The notes under the pieces were generated by a model. That model was not told the origin of the DNA. It searched no databases and saw only the letters and a list, made by a program, of their open reading frames with translations. This document shows positions 1 to 9,255 of a stretch of 62,263 bases of DNA, piece by piece. Made by a program: the position numbers and the translations under genes. This DNA is from an uncultured Oscillibacter sp. Its GTDB lineage: Bacteria; Bacillota; Clostridia; Oscillospirales; Oscillospiraceae. Position 1 is the stretch's first letter, and each line of letters starts with the position of its first letter. The stretch is taken from the NCBI RefSeq assembly GCF_910579365.1, contig NZ_CAJTUX010000010.1, forward strand, positions 1-62,263, written 5' to 3'.

Positions 1-50
1 TACGAGATCGAGTAATGTGACTGGAGTTCAGACGTGTGCTCTTCCGATCT
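1..50 (+). other. Illumina adapter contamination at contig end
   Basis: The first 50 bases are library adapter, not genome. Bases 1-8 match the end of the P7 primer (TACGAGAT). Bases 9-16 (CGAGTAAT) match the reverse complement of TruSeq HT index D701. Bases 17-50 match the standard read-2 adapter, ending in CTCTTCCGATCT. Genomic fusA sequence starts at 51. The adapter adds a false GTG at 36 that stays in frame with fusA, so automatic callers will append five adapter-encoded residues. Confidence 0.97.
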
Positions 51-1460
51 ATCATGGAGATGTACCTGGATGGCCAGGAGGTTCCCCAGGAGAAAATCCG
101 GACAGCCATCCGCAAGGCCACCATTGCCAATGAAATGGTTCCCGTTACCTGCGGCACGTCCTATAAGAACAAGGGCGTGCAGAAGATGCTGGACGCCATT
201 GTGGACTTCATGCCCGCGCCCACGGACATCCCCGCCATCAAGGGCGTGAACCCCAAGACCGACGAAGAGGACGAGCGTCCCTCGGACGACAACGCGCCCT
301 TCTCCGCCCTGGCTTTCAAAATCATGACCGACCCCTATGTGGGCCGCCTGAGCTTTTTCCGGGTCTATTCCGGACATCTCACCACCGGCTCCACCGTGCT
401 CAACAGCACGAAGAATGTCAAGGAGCGCGTTGGCCGCATCCTTCAGATGCACGCTAATCACCGCGAGGACATTGAGGAAGTCTTCTCCGGCGATATCGAG
501 GCCGCCGTGGGTCTGAAGCACACCACCACCGGCGACACCCTCTGCGATGAGAAGGCCCCCATCATTCTGGAGTCCATGGAGTTCCCCGAGCCCGTTATTC
601 GCGTGGCCATTGAGCCCAAGACCAAGGCGGGCCAGGAGAAAATGACCATCGGCCTCATCAAGCTGGCCGAGGAGGATCCCACCTTCAAGACCTACACCGA
701 TGAGGAGACGGGTCAGACCATTATCGCCGGCATGGGCGAGCTCCATTTAGAGATCATTGTGGACCGCCTCCTTCGGGAGTTTAAGGTGGAGGCCAACGTG
801 GGCGCTCCCCAGGTGGCCTACAAGGAGACCATCAAGAAGACGGTGGAGCAGGACACCAAGTATGCCCGCCAGTCCGGCGGCAAGGGCCAATACGGCCACG
901 TCAAGATTCGCGTGGAGCCCAACGAGTCCGGCAAGGGGTACGAGTTTGTCAACGCCATTGTGGGCGGCGCGATTCCCAAGGAGTATATTCCCGCCGTTGA
1001 TGCGGGTATCCAGGGCGCGATGAACGCCGGCGTCATGGCCGGATTCCCCGTAGTGGACGTGAAAGTCACGCTGTATGACGGCTCTTATCATGAGGTGGAC
1101 TCCTCTGAAATGGCGTTCAAGATTGCCGGTTCCATGGCGTTTAAGGAGGCTTGCCGCAAGGCTGGTGCCACGTTGCTGGAGCCGATCATGAAGGTTTCCG
1201 TCATTGTGCCTGACGAGTATCTGGGCACGGTGATCGGCGATTTGACCGCCCGCCGGGGCCAGATTCAGGGACAGGAAGCCCGTCCCGGCGCGCAGCAGGT
1301 GGACGCTCTGGTGCCTCTGGCCAATATGTTTGGTTACGCCACCGATCTGCGTTCCAGTACGCAGGGCCGCGGTCAGTACTCGATGGAGCCTCACAGCTAT
1401 GAGGAGATTCCCAAGAGCATCGCGGAGAAGATCGTGGAGACCCGGGTGAAGAGCAACTGA
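51..1460 (+). CDS. fusA: Elongation factor G, C-terminal part (5' truncated)
   Basis: EF-G is the cytoplasmic translocation GTPase that moves tRNA and mRNA through the ribosome and, with RRF, recycles it. About 470 of roughly 690 residues are present. The G-domain core motifs are missing off the left edge. What remains is domain II (from about residue 90 of the fragment, SALAFKIMTDPYVGRLSF), domain III, domain IV (GQYGHVKIRVEP) and domain V (LEPIMKVSVIVPDEYLGTV, then TARRGQI). The reading frame continues into the adapter at 1-50, so no start codon is visible. tuf lies 145 bases downstream, the usual str-operon order, but has its own promoter. Identification is secure; only the N-terminus is unknown. 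Confidence 0.97.
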   Translation: MMEMYLDGQEVPQEKIRTAIRKATIANEMVPVTCGTSYKNKGVQKMLDAIVDFMPAPTDIPAIKGVNPKTDEEDERPSDDNAPFSALAFKIMTDPYVGRLSFFRVYSGHLTTGSTVLNSTKNVKERVGRILQMHANHREDIEEVFSGDIEAAVGLKHTTTGDTLCDEKAPIILESMEFPEPVIRVAIEPKTKAGQEKMTIGLIKLAEEDPTFKTYTDEETGQTIIAGMGELHLEIIVDRLLREFKVEANVGAPQVAYKETIKKTVEQDTKYARQSGGKGQYGHVKIRVEPNESGKGYEFVNAIVGGAIPKEYIPAVDAGIQGAMNAGVMAGFPVVDVKVTLYDGSYHEVDSSEMAFKIAGSMAFKEACRKAGATLLEPIMKVSVIVPDEYLGTVIGDLTARRGQIQGQEARPGAQQVDALVPLANMFGYATDLRSSTQGRGQYSMEPHSYEEIPKSIAEKIVETRVKSN

Positions 1461-1510
1461 CTTTTTTGCGGTTCGCTGGAAACCCTTTGGCCGAAAATGG
1501 GAAAAAGGGA

Positions 1511-1539
1511 TTGATTTTCCAGCCGGAATGCTGTAAAAT
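1511..1539 (+). promoter_or_regulatory. Sigma-A promoter of tuf
   Basis: TTGATT at 1511-1516, a 17-nt spacer and TAAAAT at 1534-1539, in the fusA-tuf gap. It would let tuf be made in excess over fusA, as ribosome stoichiometry requires. Called from sequence match only. Confidence 0.7.
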
Positions 1540-1605
1540 AAACATTGCTGATTATCGTTTCGCAATGCCGTACCGCAATTGAACATTTATTAGGAGGATT
1601 TTCAA

Positions 1606-2808
<1,203 letters not shown>

Positions 2809-2817
2809 TGAGTTCTT

Positions 2818-2854
2818 AAAAAAGGACTGCCGCAAAGCGGCAGTCCTTTTTTTG
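2818..2854 (+). terminator. Rho-independent terminator of tuf
   Basis: 13-bp stem (AAAGGACTGCCGC at 2821-2833 pairing with 2837-2849), AAA loop and a seven-T run. It is flanked by A-runs, so it may also stop the convergent minus-strand gene ending at 2867. Confidence 0.93.
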
Positions 2855-2866
2855 GCGCGAATTTTG

Positions 2867-3328
2867 TCATTCCATTTGAATAAGCGGCAATTGAAAACCG
2901 CCGGCTCCGGAGGCGCAGATATCTCCGGCAACCGGAACTTCCTCGCAGACATAAAGATTGGCCTGCACGCCCTCGGAATTCCCCGAGTCGTTGATGACGG
3001 CATAGGTGAACCGGGCAACCTGCTTTCCGAGACAGCGGCGCAGGTCGAAGCCCTGAGGAAGCTGTATCTCATTGTAAGAGAGGTAAGGCTCCTCCAGTTC
3101 CGCAGGCAGCAAAAATTGCAGCGTTTCGATCGGCTCCGGCTCCACTTTCCACCCTAAGGACTGGAGATAGGTTATCCGTTCCTCATTGGTTGTCAGCTTG
3201 GGAAGCGGCGCCTCCGGTTCTGCTGGTGTCCGGCCCGTTAAGAGAATCAGCGCCGCCATTACTACGCCCATGAAAATGACGGCGGCAACGGCTTTCTTTC
3301 GGGAAAACTTTGCGGTCCAAATTAACAT
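2867..3328 (-). CDS. Membrane-anchored DUF4830-type protein
   Basis: 153 residues, function unknown. The N-terminus has a basic stretch (WTAKFSRKKA) and one membrane segment at about residues 13-30 (AVAAVIFMGVVMAALILL). The extracytoplasmic part carries the DUF4830 pattern: YLQSLGWKVEPEPIE, a PAELEEPYLSYNEIQLPQGFDL core, a KQVARFTYAV strand and a final GDICASG. The ATG at 3328 is chosen over an upstream in-frame ATG (3358) because AGGAGGG lies just before it. It stands alone, convergent with tuf. DUF4830 assignment is from memory of the family pattern; no biochemical role is known to me. Confidence 0.8.
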   Translation of the reverse strand: MLIWTAKFSRKKAVAAVIFMGVVMAALILLTGRTPAEPEAPLPKLTTNEERITYLQSLGWKVEPEPIETLQFLLPAELEEPYLSYNEIQLPQGFDLRRCLGKQVARFTYAVINDSGNSEGVQANLYVCEEVPVAGDICASGAGGFQLPLIQME

Positions 3329-3353
3329 ATCAATCCCTCCTGACAGTTCCTTA

Positions 3354-3382
3354 TTCATTTTCCGAGAAAAATATGATACAAT
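3354..3382 (+). promoter_or_regulatory. Probable promoter of the pseudouridine synthase gene
   Basis: TTCATT at 3354-3359, 17-nt spacer, TACAAT at 3377-3382. The -10 is good and the -35 is moderate. Confidence 0.5.
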
Positions 3383-3426
3383 GAAACAAGCAATTCCAAA
3401 AACAGGCCGGAAAGGGGAGAGACGCC

Positions 3427-4149
3427 GTGGAAAAACAGCGGCTGGATAAGATCATCGCCTCCACAGGAAAATGGTCCCGCCGGGAAGTCCGGGAGCTGGC
3501 GCGGATGGGACAGGTACTGGTAGATGGGGTTTCCATTCGCTCGGCAGAGGAAAAGGTAAATCCGGAGGCGGTAAGCATTACCGTTAACGGCGAGGTGCTG
3601 TGCTACCGCCGTTATACCTGGATTATGCTGAACAAGCCGGCAGGCTGCCTCTCCGCCACAGAGGATGGAAGAGGCAGGACTGTGCTGGATTTGCTGCCCC
3701 AAGACCTTCAGCGGCAGAATTTATTTCCCGTGGGCCGGCTGGACAAGGATACGGAAGGCTTGCTGCTGCTGACCAACGAGGGGGAGCTGGCTCATGCCTT
3801 GCTGTCGCCAAGGCGGCATGTGGACAAAGTGTACTACGCCCGTACGGACGGACGGCTGACGGAGGCGGACGTCCGCGCTTTCGCCGTGGGCCTGTCCTTG
3901 GAGGACGGACTTCAATGCCAGCCCGCAAAGCTGGAGATTCTTTCCGCAGGGGAGCAGAGTGAGGCTTATGTCACACTGCGGGAGGGGAAATTTCATCAGG
4001 TGAAACGAATGCTGGCCGCCCGAGGAAACCCCGTTCTGTATCTGGAGCGGGTGCAAATGGGGAATTTGTCCTTGGACCGAACGCTCTCCCGGGGGGCTTT
4101 TCGCTTTTTGACCGAGGAGGAGATTGCTGCGCTCCATGCCCTTGTATAG
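3427..4149 (+). CDS. rsuA: RsuA/RluB-family rRNA pseudouridine synthase
   Basis: Converts a specific uridine in ribosomal RNA to pseudouridine. The 240-residue length fits the family. An S4 RNA-binding domain occupies about residues 1-60 (QRLDKIIASTGKWSRREVREL). The catalytic domain follows with MLNKPAGCLSA and the signature PVGRLDKDTEGLLLLTN, whose Asp is the nucleophile in this family. SPRRHVDKVYYA and EGKFHQVKRML complete the fold. The C-terminal sequence resembles RsuA (16S U516) more than RluB, but substrate cannot be settled from sequence. Its ATG follows GGGGAGAGACGCC. It is a single-gene unit between a minus-strand gene and a regulator. Confidence 0.93.
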   Translation: MEKQRLDKIIASTGKWSRREVRELARMGQVLVDGVSIRSAEEKVNPEAVSITVNGEVLCYRRYTWIMLNKPAGCLSATEDGRGRTVLDLLPQDLQRQNLFPVGRLDKDTEGLLLLTNEGELAHALLSPRRHVDKVYYARTDGRLTEADVRAFAVGLSLEDGLQCQPAKLEILSAGEQSEAYVTLREGKFHQVKRMLAARGNPVLYLERVQMGNLSLDRTLSRGAFRFLTEEEIAALHALV

Positions 4150-4217
4150 TTCTTAGAAAAAGCTCGAATACTTACCAAAAAGAGAATGAGTTTTTTGTTG
4201 AAAAAAGAAAAAACATC

Positions 4218-4246
4218 TTGCAATTTGGTGAAGTTGACGATATAAT
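4218..4246 (+). promoter_or_regulatory. Sigma-A promoter of the CdaR/PucR-type regulator
   Basis: TTGCAA at 4218-4223, a 17-nt spacer and a perfect TATAAT at 4241-4246, in an AT-rich gap. Confidence 0.8.
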
Positions 4247-4304
4247 ATAGATGTTTTATAAGTGGATCAATGCTTCCCCGGTATTTTAGGTGAGGAGGAC
4301 GGCC

Positions 4305-5396
4305 ATGTCTGGGAGAATTTATCAAAATGTGGTATTGCAGTTGAAGGAAAATACGGATCGCACGATAGGCGTTATGGATGGGGAAGGCGTGGTGATTGCT
4401 TGCAGTGAGCTCTCCCTCATCGGGCAGCGGTGGACGGAGTATATCCCCGTGGTGAATAACGCCGCCGGTGCGCTGATTTCCTCAGACGGTAGGACCTTCA
4501 AAGCGCTGAATGGGTGGGGAAATCAGTTCGATTACGCCGCCTTCGCCTTTGGGGAGAATGATGTCAGCAAGGCCGTTTGCTCGGTGGCCACCGTGGCGCT
4601 GAACGCCGCAAAGGCCTATTACGAGGAGAAGCATGACCGGGGTTCGTTTATTAAGGATATTATCTCCGACAACATCATGTTGGGCGATATCTATATGCGG
4701 GCCAAAGAATTGCGGGTTACCGCCGACGTGGCCCGGGGGGTCTTTGTGGTTCGGTCTCTCAAGAAGGGAGAGTCGGTTCCTACAGATGTCGTGCAGGCCA
4801 TGTTCCCTGACCGGCAGAATGATTTTGTCCTCAGCATCGGAGACGGGGACGTGGTGCTGGTCCGGCAAATGCCGGAAGGCGCGGGCTTCCGGGAGCTGAA
4901 TAAGATCGCCTCCTCCATTGAAGAAAGTCTGCGCTCCGGCACGGAGAGCACGGTTGTTGTAGGCATCGGCACCATCGCGACCCATTTGCGGGATTTGGCC
5001 AAATCCTATAAGGAAGCGCAGATTTCCATTGATGTGGGCAAGGTCTTTGATACGGAGAAATATGTCATCAATTATGAGAATCTTGGAATCGGCCGCCTGA
5101 TCTACCAGTTGCCCACCACGCTTTGCGAGATGTTTCTTCAGGAGGTCTTTAAAAAGAATCCCATTGATGCCTTGGATAAGGAGACGCTCTTCACCATTCA
5201 CCGTTTCTTTGAGAACAACCTGAACGTCTCCGAAACTGCCCGGAAGCTCTTCGTTCACCGGAACACGCTGGTTTACCGGCTGGAGAAAATCAAAAAGCTG
5301 ACGGGCCTGGACCTGCGGGAGTTTGACGACGCCATTACCTTCAAGGTGGCGCTGATGGTCAAAAAATACCTGACTTCCCGCGGAATTGACTCTTGA
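4305..5396 (+). CDS. CdaR/PucR-type helix-turn-helix regulator
   Basis: Cytoplasmic transcription regulator of 363 residues. The N-terminal half looks like a sugar-diacid/PucR sensor domain (GVMDGEGVVIACSELSLIGQ near residue 20). The middle is a GGDEF-like PucR region. The C-terminus holds the HTH_30 helix-turn-helix, NLNVSETARKLFVHRNTL, near residue 310. The start at 4305 is preferred over GTG 4290 because GAGGAGG lies 6 nt upstream. The effector is unknown; related proteins sense sugar diacids or nucleobases. No transport or catabolic gene is adjacent, since the next genes are ftsEX, so the target is not indicated by context. Confidence 0.88.
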   Translation: MSGRIYQNVVLQLKENTDRTIGVMDGEGVVIACSELSLIGQRWTEYIPVVNNAAGALISSDGRTFKALNGWGNQFDYAAFAFGENDVSKAVCSVATVALNAAKAYYEEKHDRGSFIKDIISDNIMLGDIYMRAKELRVTADVARGVFVVRSLKKGESVPTDVVQAMFPDRQNDFVLSIGDGDVVLVRQMPEGAGFRELNKIASSIEESLRSGTESTVVVGIGTIATHLRDLAKSYKEAQISIDVGKVFDTEKYVINYENLGIGRLIYQLPTTLCEMFLQEVFKKNPIDALDKETLFTIHRFFENNLNVSETARKLFVHRNTLVYRLEKIKKLTGLDLREFDDAITFKVALMVKKYLTSRGIDS

Positions 5397-5403
5397 CGGT
5401 TGC

Positions 5404-5434
5404 GCGGCGGACAAGCGTCCGCCGCTTTCTTTTG
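5404..5434 (+). terminator. Terminator after the CdaR/PucR-type regulator
   Basis: 9-bp stem GCGGCGGAC/GTCCGCCGC (5404-5412 with 5417-5425), AAGC loop, then TTTCTTTTG. Confidence 0.85.
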
Positions 5435-5455
5435 TACAGCGTCCTTCACCTGAGC

Positions 5456-5508
5456 TTGACAAAGCCTTTGGGGCATGATAGAGTATCCGATAGTACTATT
5501 GCAATAGT
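5456..5508 (+). promoter_or_regulatory. Upstream ftsEX promoter P1 with operator-like palindrome
   Basis: TTGACA at 5456-5461, 17-nt spacer, TAGAGT at 5479-5484. Just after the expected start point lies a perfect 14-bp palindrome, ACTATTGCAATAGT (5495-5508). It overlaps a perfect 10-bp palindrome, ATAGTACTAT (5490-5499). The position at about +1 to +17 suits a repressor site. Confidence 0.55.
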
Positions 5509-5535
5509 TTGCCGGCTTTTTTGGGTTGCGCCACA

Positions 5536-5564
5536 TTGACGGGAACCGTTGTTTATGCTACAAT
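5536..5564 (+). promoter_or_regulatory. Downstream ftsEX promoter P2
   Basis: TTGACG at 5536-5541, 17-nt spacer, TACAAT at 5559-5564, about 70 nt before the ftsE start. Confidence 0.75.
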
Positions 5565-5630
5565 AACATTCGAATTATGTCGACCGCCGGACGCTTGTCC
5601 TGTTTTCCGACACCAATTGGAGGCGCTTAT

Positions 5631-6344
5631 ATGGTAGAATCAGAGAACGCCATCATCGAGTTAAGGGACGTGGAAATGGAATACGATAACGGGACCAAGG
5701 CCATCCAAGGTATTTCCATGCGCATCAGGCCCGGTGAATTCGTTTTCCTGGTGGGGCCCTCCGGCTCCGGAAAATCCACCATCATCAAACTTCTCACCGG
5801 GGAAGTGGAGCCCAACGCGGGCCGGGTCCGGGTCAACGGGTTTTCTACCCGGAACATCTCGGAACGGCAGATTCCCCTGATGCGCCGGACGCTGGGGGTC
5901 ATTTTCCAGGATTTCCGCCTGATCGAGAAAAAGACGGTTTATGACAATCTGGCGTTTGTCATGCGGGCCGTGGGGGCCTCCGCCCGGGAGAGCCGGCAGA
6001 GGATTCCCTATGTGTTGCAGCTGGTGGGACTGGAACAGAAGGCCTACAGCTATCCAAATGAACTCTCCGGCGGCGAGCAGCAGCGGGTGGCCATCGCGCG
6101 GGCCCTGGTAAACAACCCGGATACCATCATCGCCGACGAGCCCACTGGCAACCTGGACCCGGAGCGCTCCCTGGAGCTGATGGATTTGCTGGTGAAAATC
6201 AACGAACTGGGCACCACCATGGTGGTGGTGACCCACGAAAAGGACCTGGTGGACCATTTCGGCAAACGGGTGGTCACCATCGATTCCGGCCGGATTATCA
6301 ACGACAGTATCGGCGGCTATGTGGGAGGACGCATTCATGGGTAA
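5631..6344 (+). CDS. ftsE: Cell-division ABC ATPase FtsE
   Basis: Cytoplasmic ATPase of the FtsEX complex, which gates peptidoglycan hydrolases at the septum and sidewall. It has 237 residues. Walker A GPSGSGKST is at residues 42-50, the ABC signature LSGGEQQR starts at residue 145, Walker B IIADEPTGNLD follows at about 164, and the switch His is in VVTHEKDL. ATG 5631 is preferred to an upstream in-frame start (5526) because of GGAGG 8-12 nt upstream and because the family begins here. The 3' end overlaps ftsX by 8 bases, so translation is coupled. The M23 hydrolase two genes on is the expected partner. Confidence 0.96.
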   Translation: MVESENAIIELRDVEMEYDNGTKAIQGISMRIRPGEFVFLVGPSGSGKSTIIKLLTGEVEPNAGRVRVNGFSTRNISERQIPLMRRTLGVIFQDFRLIEKKTVYDNLAFVMRAVGASARESRQRIPYVLQLVGLEQKAYSYPNELSGGEQQRVAIARALVNNPDTIIADEPTGNLDPERSLELMDLLVKINELGTTMVVVTHEKDLVDHFGKRVVTIDSGRIINDSIGGYVGGRIHG

Positions 6345-7218
6345 GCACAATTTCGGATACTTTGTCCATGAAGGGTTTTCCAACATGTTCAGTCATGGCT
6401 TCATGAGTTTTGCCGCCATCGGCATCACCGTGGCCTGTCTTCTCATCATGGGCACCTTTACGCTGGTGGCGGTGAACGCCAATGGCCTTTTGGAGGATCT
6501 GGAGCAGGAAAATGAGATGCTGGCCTTTGTGGATGAGAACTTTGAGGATACCCACGCGCTCCAGCAGAAGCTGGAGGCCATCCCCAATGTGGAGTCCGTC
6601 GATTTCATCAGCCGCCAGGAGGCTATGGAGCGCTTTACAGAGCAGTATCCCGATGAGGAGATGTTTCAGGACCTGGACCCCAATATCCTGCGGGACCGTT
6701 TTTCCTTGAAAATCATCAATCTGGAGCGTATCTCCCAAACCAGAGCGGCGGTGGCGGCCGTGAACGGAATTGCCCGCGTCAACGCCTCGGAGGAGGTGGC
6801 CGGGGGCTTTATCGCCCTTCGAAATGTGGCGACGGTGGTCTGTGTGGCCCTGATTGCGATCTTGTTCGTGGTGTCCGTCTTTATCATCTCCAATACCATC
6901 CGCCTCACCACCTTTGACCGGCGGGAGGAGATCGCCATCATGCGGATGGTAGGGGCCACCAACGGTTTCATTCGCTGGCCCTTTGTGTACGAGGGCTTCC
7001 TCATGGGATTCCTGGGGGCGTCCATCGCCTTTTTGATGCAGTGGGGGCTCTATGAGGCGGTGGCCCGGGGCGTCAACACCAGCGACGCGCTCCAGCTCAT
7101 TGATGTGATTCCCTTTCAGGAACTGCGGGTCCCGGTAGCCAGCTCTTTCGCGGCGGCGGGCATCTTTATTGGCGTGGGAGGCAGCCTTTCCGCCATTCGG
7201 AAGTATTTGCAGGTCTGA
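6337..7218 (+). CDS. ftsX: Cell-division ABC permease FtsX
   Basis: Membrane partner of FtsE that transmits ATP hydrolysis to cell-wall hydrolases outside the membrane. It has 293 residues. The first membrane segment is about residues 20-45 (SFAAIGITVACLLIMG). A large extracellular loop (about 46-165) includes VESVDFISRQEAMERF, typical of FtsX. Three C-terminal membrane segments follow (VVCVALIAILFVVSVFII, then near residues 215-240 and 265-285). ATG 6337 follows GGGAGGA at good spacing. It lies between ftsE and an EnvC-like hydrolase. Confidence 0.95.
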   Translation: MGKHNFGYFVHEGFSNMFSHGFMSFAAIGITVACLLIMGTFTLVAVNANGLLEDLEQENEMLAFVDENFEDTHALQQKLEAIPNVESVDFISRQEAMERFTEQYPDEEMFQDLDPNILRDRFSLKIINLERISQTRAAVAAVNGIARVNASEEVAGGFIALRNVATVVCVALIAILFVVSVFIISNTIRLTTFDRREEIAIMRMVGATNGFIRWPFVYEGFLMGFLGASIAFLMQWGLYEAVARGVNTSDALQLIDVIPFQELRVPVASSFAAAGIFIGVGGSLSAIRKYLQV

Positions 7219-7230
7219 GAGGAGGGCGGT

Positions 7231-8463
7231 ATGAAGCGAAACTGCAAACGGTTTCTCCGTTCACTGCCGGTTCTGGCTCTGGCCTTGTGTCTGGTGCTGG
7301 CAGACCTGACTCCCGCTGCGGCGGTGACCCAGGCGGACATTGACGCGCTGAAGAGCGACGCCAAGGATCTGGCCCAGGAGAAAAAAGAGATTCAGGCGCA
7401 GATCGACAAACTTTCTGCGGATATCAGCAACACGCTGGAGCGCAAGCGCCTCTTGGACAATCAGATCAGTTTGACGGAGGAGGAGATTGCCAATAAGGAA
7501 GAGGAAATCCAGACGTATGAAAATCTGATTTCCCAGACGGCGGAGGAGCTGGCGGATGCCGAGGCCCGGGAAGCGGCTCAGTACGAGCTGTTCTGCAAGC
7601 GGGTCCGGGCCATGGAGGAGCAGGGGAAGGTGGAATATTGGTCCGTCTTGTTCCGGGCCAACAGCTTTTCAGACCTCCTGGGCCGGCTGGACGTCGTCAA
7701 CGAGATTATGGAGTACGACCAGCGGGTAATTGACGATCTGAAGACGCTCCAGGCCATTACCGCCGAAAAGCAGGCGGAGCTGGAGGGACAGAAGAATGCC
7801 TCCGAGGAGGCCAAGGCGGAGCTGGAGACCAAGAAGCGGGACCTGGATTCCCAGCGGGACGCGGCGAACGCCCTGGTAGCTAAGCTCCGGGCCCAGCAGC
7901 AGGAGCAGGAGAACGCGCTGGACGACCTCTCTGACGAGGAGGAGGCGGTCCAGGCCCGCATCAAGTCCCTGATTAAGAAGATGGAGGAGGAAGAGGCGGC
8001 CCGCCGGGCGGCCCAGGGCCAGGCCGGCCCCACCTCCAACCCCGGCGGGTACATCTGGCCGACCAACAGCCGTTATATCACCTCCACGGTGGGAGGCCGG
8101 GACTCTCCCGGCGGCATCGGCTCCACCAACCACAAGGGAACCGATATCGGCCGGGTGGGCTATAACAGCAGCATCTACGCCGCTAAGGCGGGACAGGTCA
8201 TCATCTCGGAGTACTCTAAATCCTACGGGAACTATGTGGTAGTCTATCACGGTCCCGGCAACTCCACACTCTATGCCCACATGAGCAGCCGGAAGGTCAG
8301 CGTGGGCCAGCAGGTGAAGCAGGGGGATGTTTTGGGCATCACCGGCTCCACCGGCAATTCCACCGGCCCTCACCTTCATTTTGAGGTCAAGGAAAACAAC
8401 ACGATCATCAATCCCATCGCCAAGGGTTACCTTACGGGCTATACCCTGTCTTCCTCGGCATAA
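7231..8463 (+). CDS. EnvC-like coiled-coil M23 murein hydrolase
   Basis: Secreted cell-wall protein of 410 residues. A signal peptide covers about residues 1-31 (hydrophobic core LPVLALALCLVLA, cut near PAAA). Residues 33-265 form long coiled coils rich in Glu, Lys and Gln. The C-terminal LytM/M23 domain (about 285-400) has H301xxxD305 (HKGTD), AHMSS with H350, and HLHF with H381 and H383, so all zinc-binding residues are present and it may be catalytic. The gene starts 12 bases after ftsX behind GAGAGGAGGGCGGT. Genes in this place encode the FtsEX-controlled hydrolase (compare PcsB, CwlO and EnvC). Confidence 0.93.
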   Translation: MKRNCKRFLRSLPVLALALCLVLADLTPAAAVTQADIDALKSDAKDLAQEKKEIQAQIDKLSADISNTLERKRLLDNQISLTEEEIANKEEEIQTYENLISQTAEELADAEAREAAQYELFCKRVRAMEEQGKVEYWSVLFRANSFSDLLGRLDVVNEIMEYDQRVIDDLKTLQAITAEKQAELEGQKNASEEAKAELETKKRDLDSQRDAANALVAKLRAQQQEQENALDDLSDEEEAVQARIKSLIKKMEEEEAARRAAQGQAGPTSNPGGYIWPTNSRYITSTVGGRDSPGGIGSTNHKGTDIGRVGYNSSIYAAKAGQVIISEYSKSYGNYVVVYHGPGNSTLYAHMSSRKVSVGQQVKQGDVLGITGSTGNSTGPHLHFEVKENNTIINPIAKGYLTGYTLSSSA

Positions 8464-8468
8464 TCTGG

Positions 8469-8506
8469 CCTCCCGCCCCATATCATGGGGCGGGAGGTAG
8501 TGTTTT
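8469..8506 (+). promoter_or_regulatory. 11-bp hairpin hiding the next gene's ribosome binding site
   Basis: CCTCCCGCCCC (8469-8479) pairs perfectly with GGGGCGGGAGG (8487-8497) across a 7-nt loop. The right arm contains the GGGAGG Shine-Dalgarno of the gene at 8507. Only a weak T run (TGTTTT) follows, so this could be a partial terminator, a translation switch, or both. Confidence 0.7.
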
Positions 8507-9235
8507 ATGGTAGGTTTATTGACATGGGCGGACCCCCAAAAGGGGCAGCGGAGCGTTTGCCTGGAAGAGCGGATCCTTCTGCGGATGCGGTTTTTACAGG
8601 CGGAGATCGTAAAAAGCTCCCACGCGGCGGTGCTCCGCCGCCGTGTGGGGGCGGCGGGGAAGAAGCTCCGGAAGCGGGGCGTAACCCAAGTAGTGCTGCC
8701 GGAGGAATTTCCCTTTGGGGAGGCGCTTACAAAGTGCGGCCTGCGGCCTGTGTCTACCCTGGCTCTCCGGCGGGCCGTGGCGGCGGATTGGGTTCGGGCG
8801 GGACTGGCGGCGAAAGGGCAGCCGGTAGCCGGAGCCCGGGTGGCGGTCACAGCGGCGGCGCTGACAGGGGAGGTGGTCCGGGCGGTGACGGAGCTGAGCC
8901 TCCGGCACCGTTATGTGCTGCTGGACCTGCCCTACGGCGGGGAGGAGCTCTGCCGCCAGCTCCGTCGGGAGTATGGCGTGTCGCTGCTGCTGGGGCCCTC
9001 CAAGGACCAGCTGGAGGGGGCGGAAGCCCTGATTCTTTTCGACTCCCGGACGGATTTGTCCCTGAAAAATCCGGTGGCCCTGCGGCTCTATGATGAGAAG
9101 CAGGCGCTGCCGTCTCTGACTCTGCCGCCCAGTTTGGAGAAGGAGCTGCCCGAGGGGGCGGACCGGGGCCAGCTGCTGGCGGCCCTCCGGGAGGCGGGGG
9201 CCTTGAAGCGGGAGCAGATTGTCCTGGGCATATGA
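8507..9235 (+). CDS. Unknown protein downstream of the FtsEX-hydrolase operon
   Basis: 242 residues; I do not recognise the family. No signal peptide or membrane segment is visible, and the protein is rich in Ala, Leu, Arg and Glu. The N-terminal third is basic (RRRVGAAGKKLRKRG). The middle looks like alternating strand and helix: VAVTAAALTGEVVRAV, YVLLDLPYGGEELCRQL, VSLLLGPSKDQLEGAE, ALILFDSR. This suggests a Rossmann-like fold. ATG 8507 has GGAGG 9 nt upstream, but inside a strong hairpin. Co-transcription with ftsEX would suggest an envelope or sporulation role; this is inference only. Confidence 0.75.
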   Translation: MVGLLTWADPQKGQRSVCLEERILLRMRFLQAEIVKSSHAAVLRRRVGAAGKKLRKRGVTQVVLPEEFPFGEALTKCGLRPVSTLALRRAVAADWVRAGLAAKGQPVAGARVAVTAAALTGEVVRAVTELSLRHRYVLLDLPYGGEELCRQLRREYGVSLLLGPSKDQLEGAEALILFDSRTDLSLKNPVALRLYDEKQALPSLTLPPSLEKELPEGADRGQLLAALREAGALKREQIVLGI

Positions 9236-9255
9236 GAACCGCTTTCCCCAGTGCT

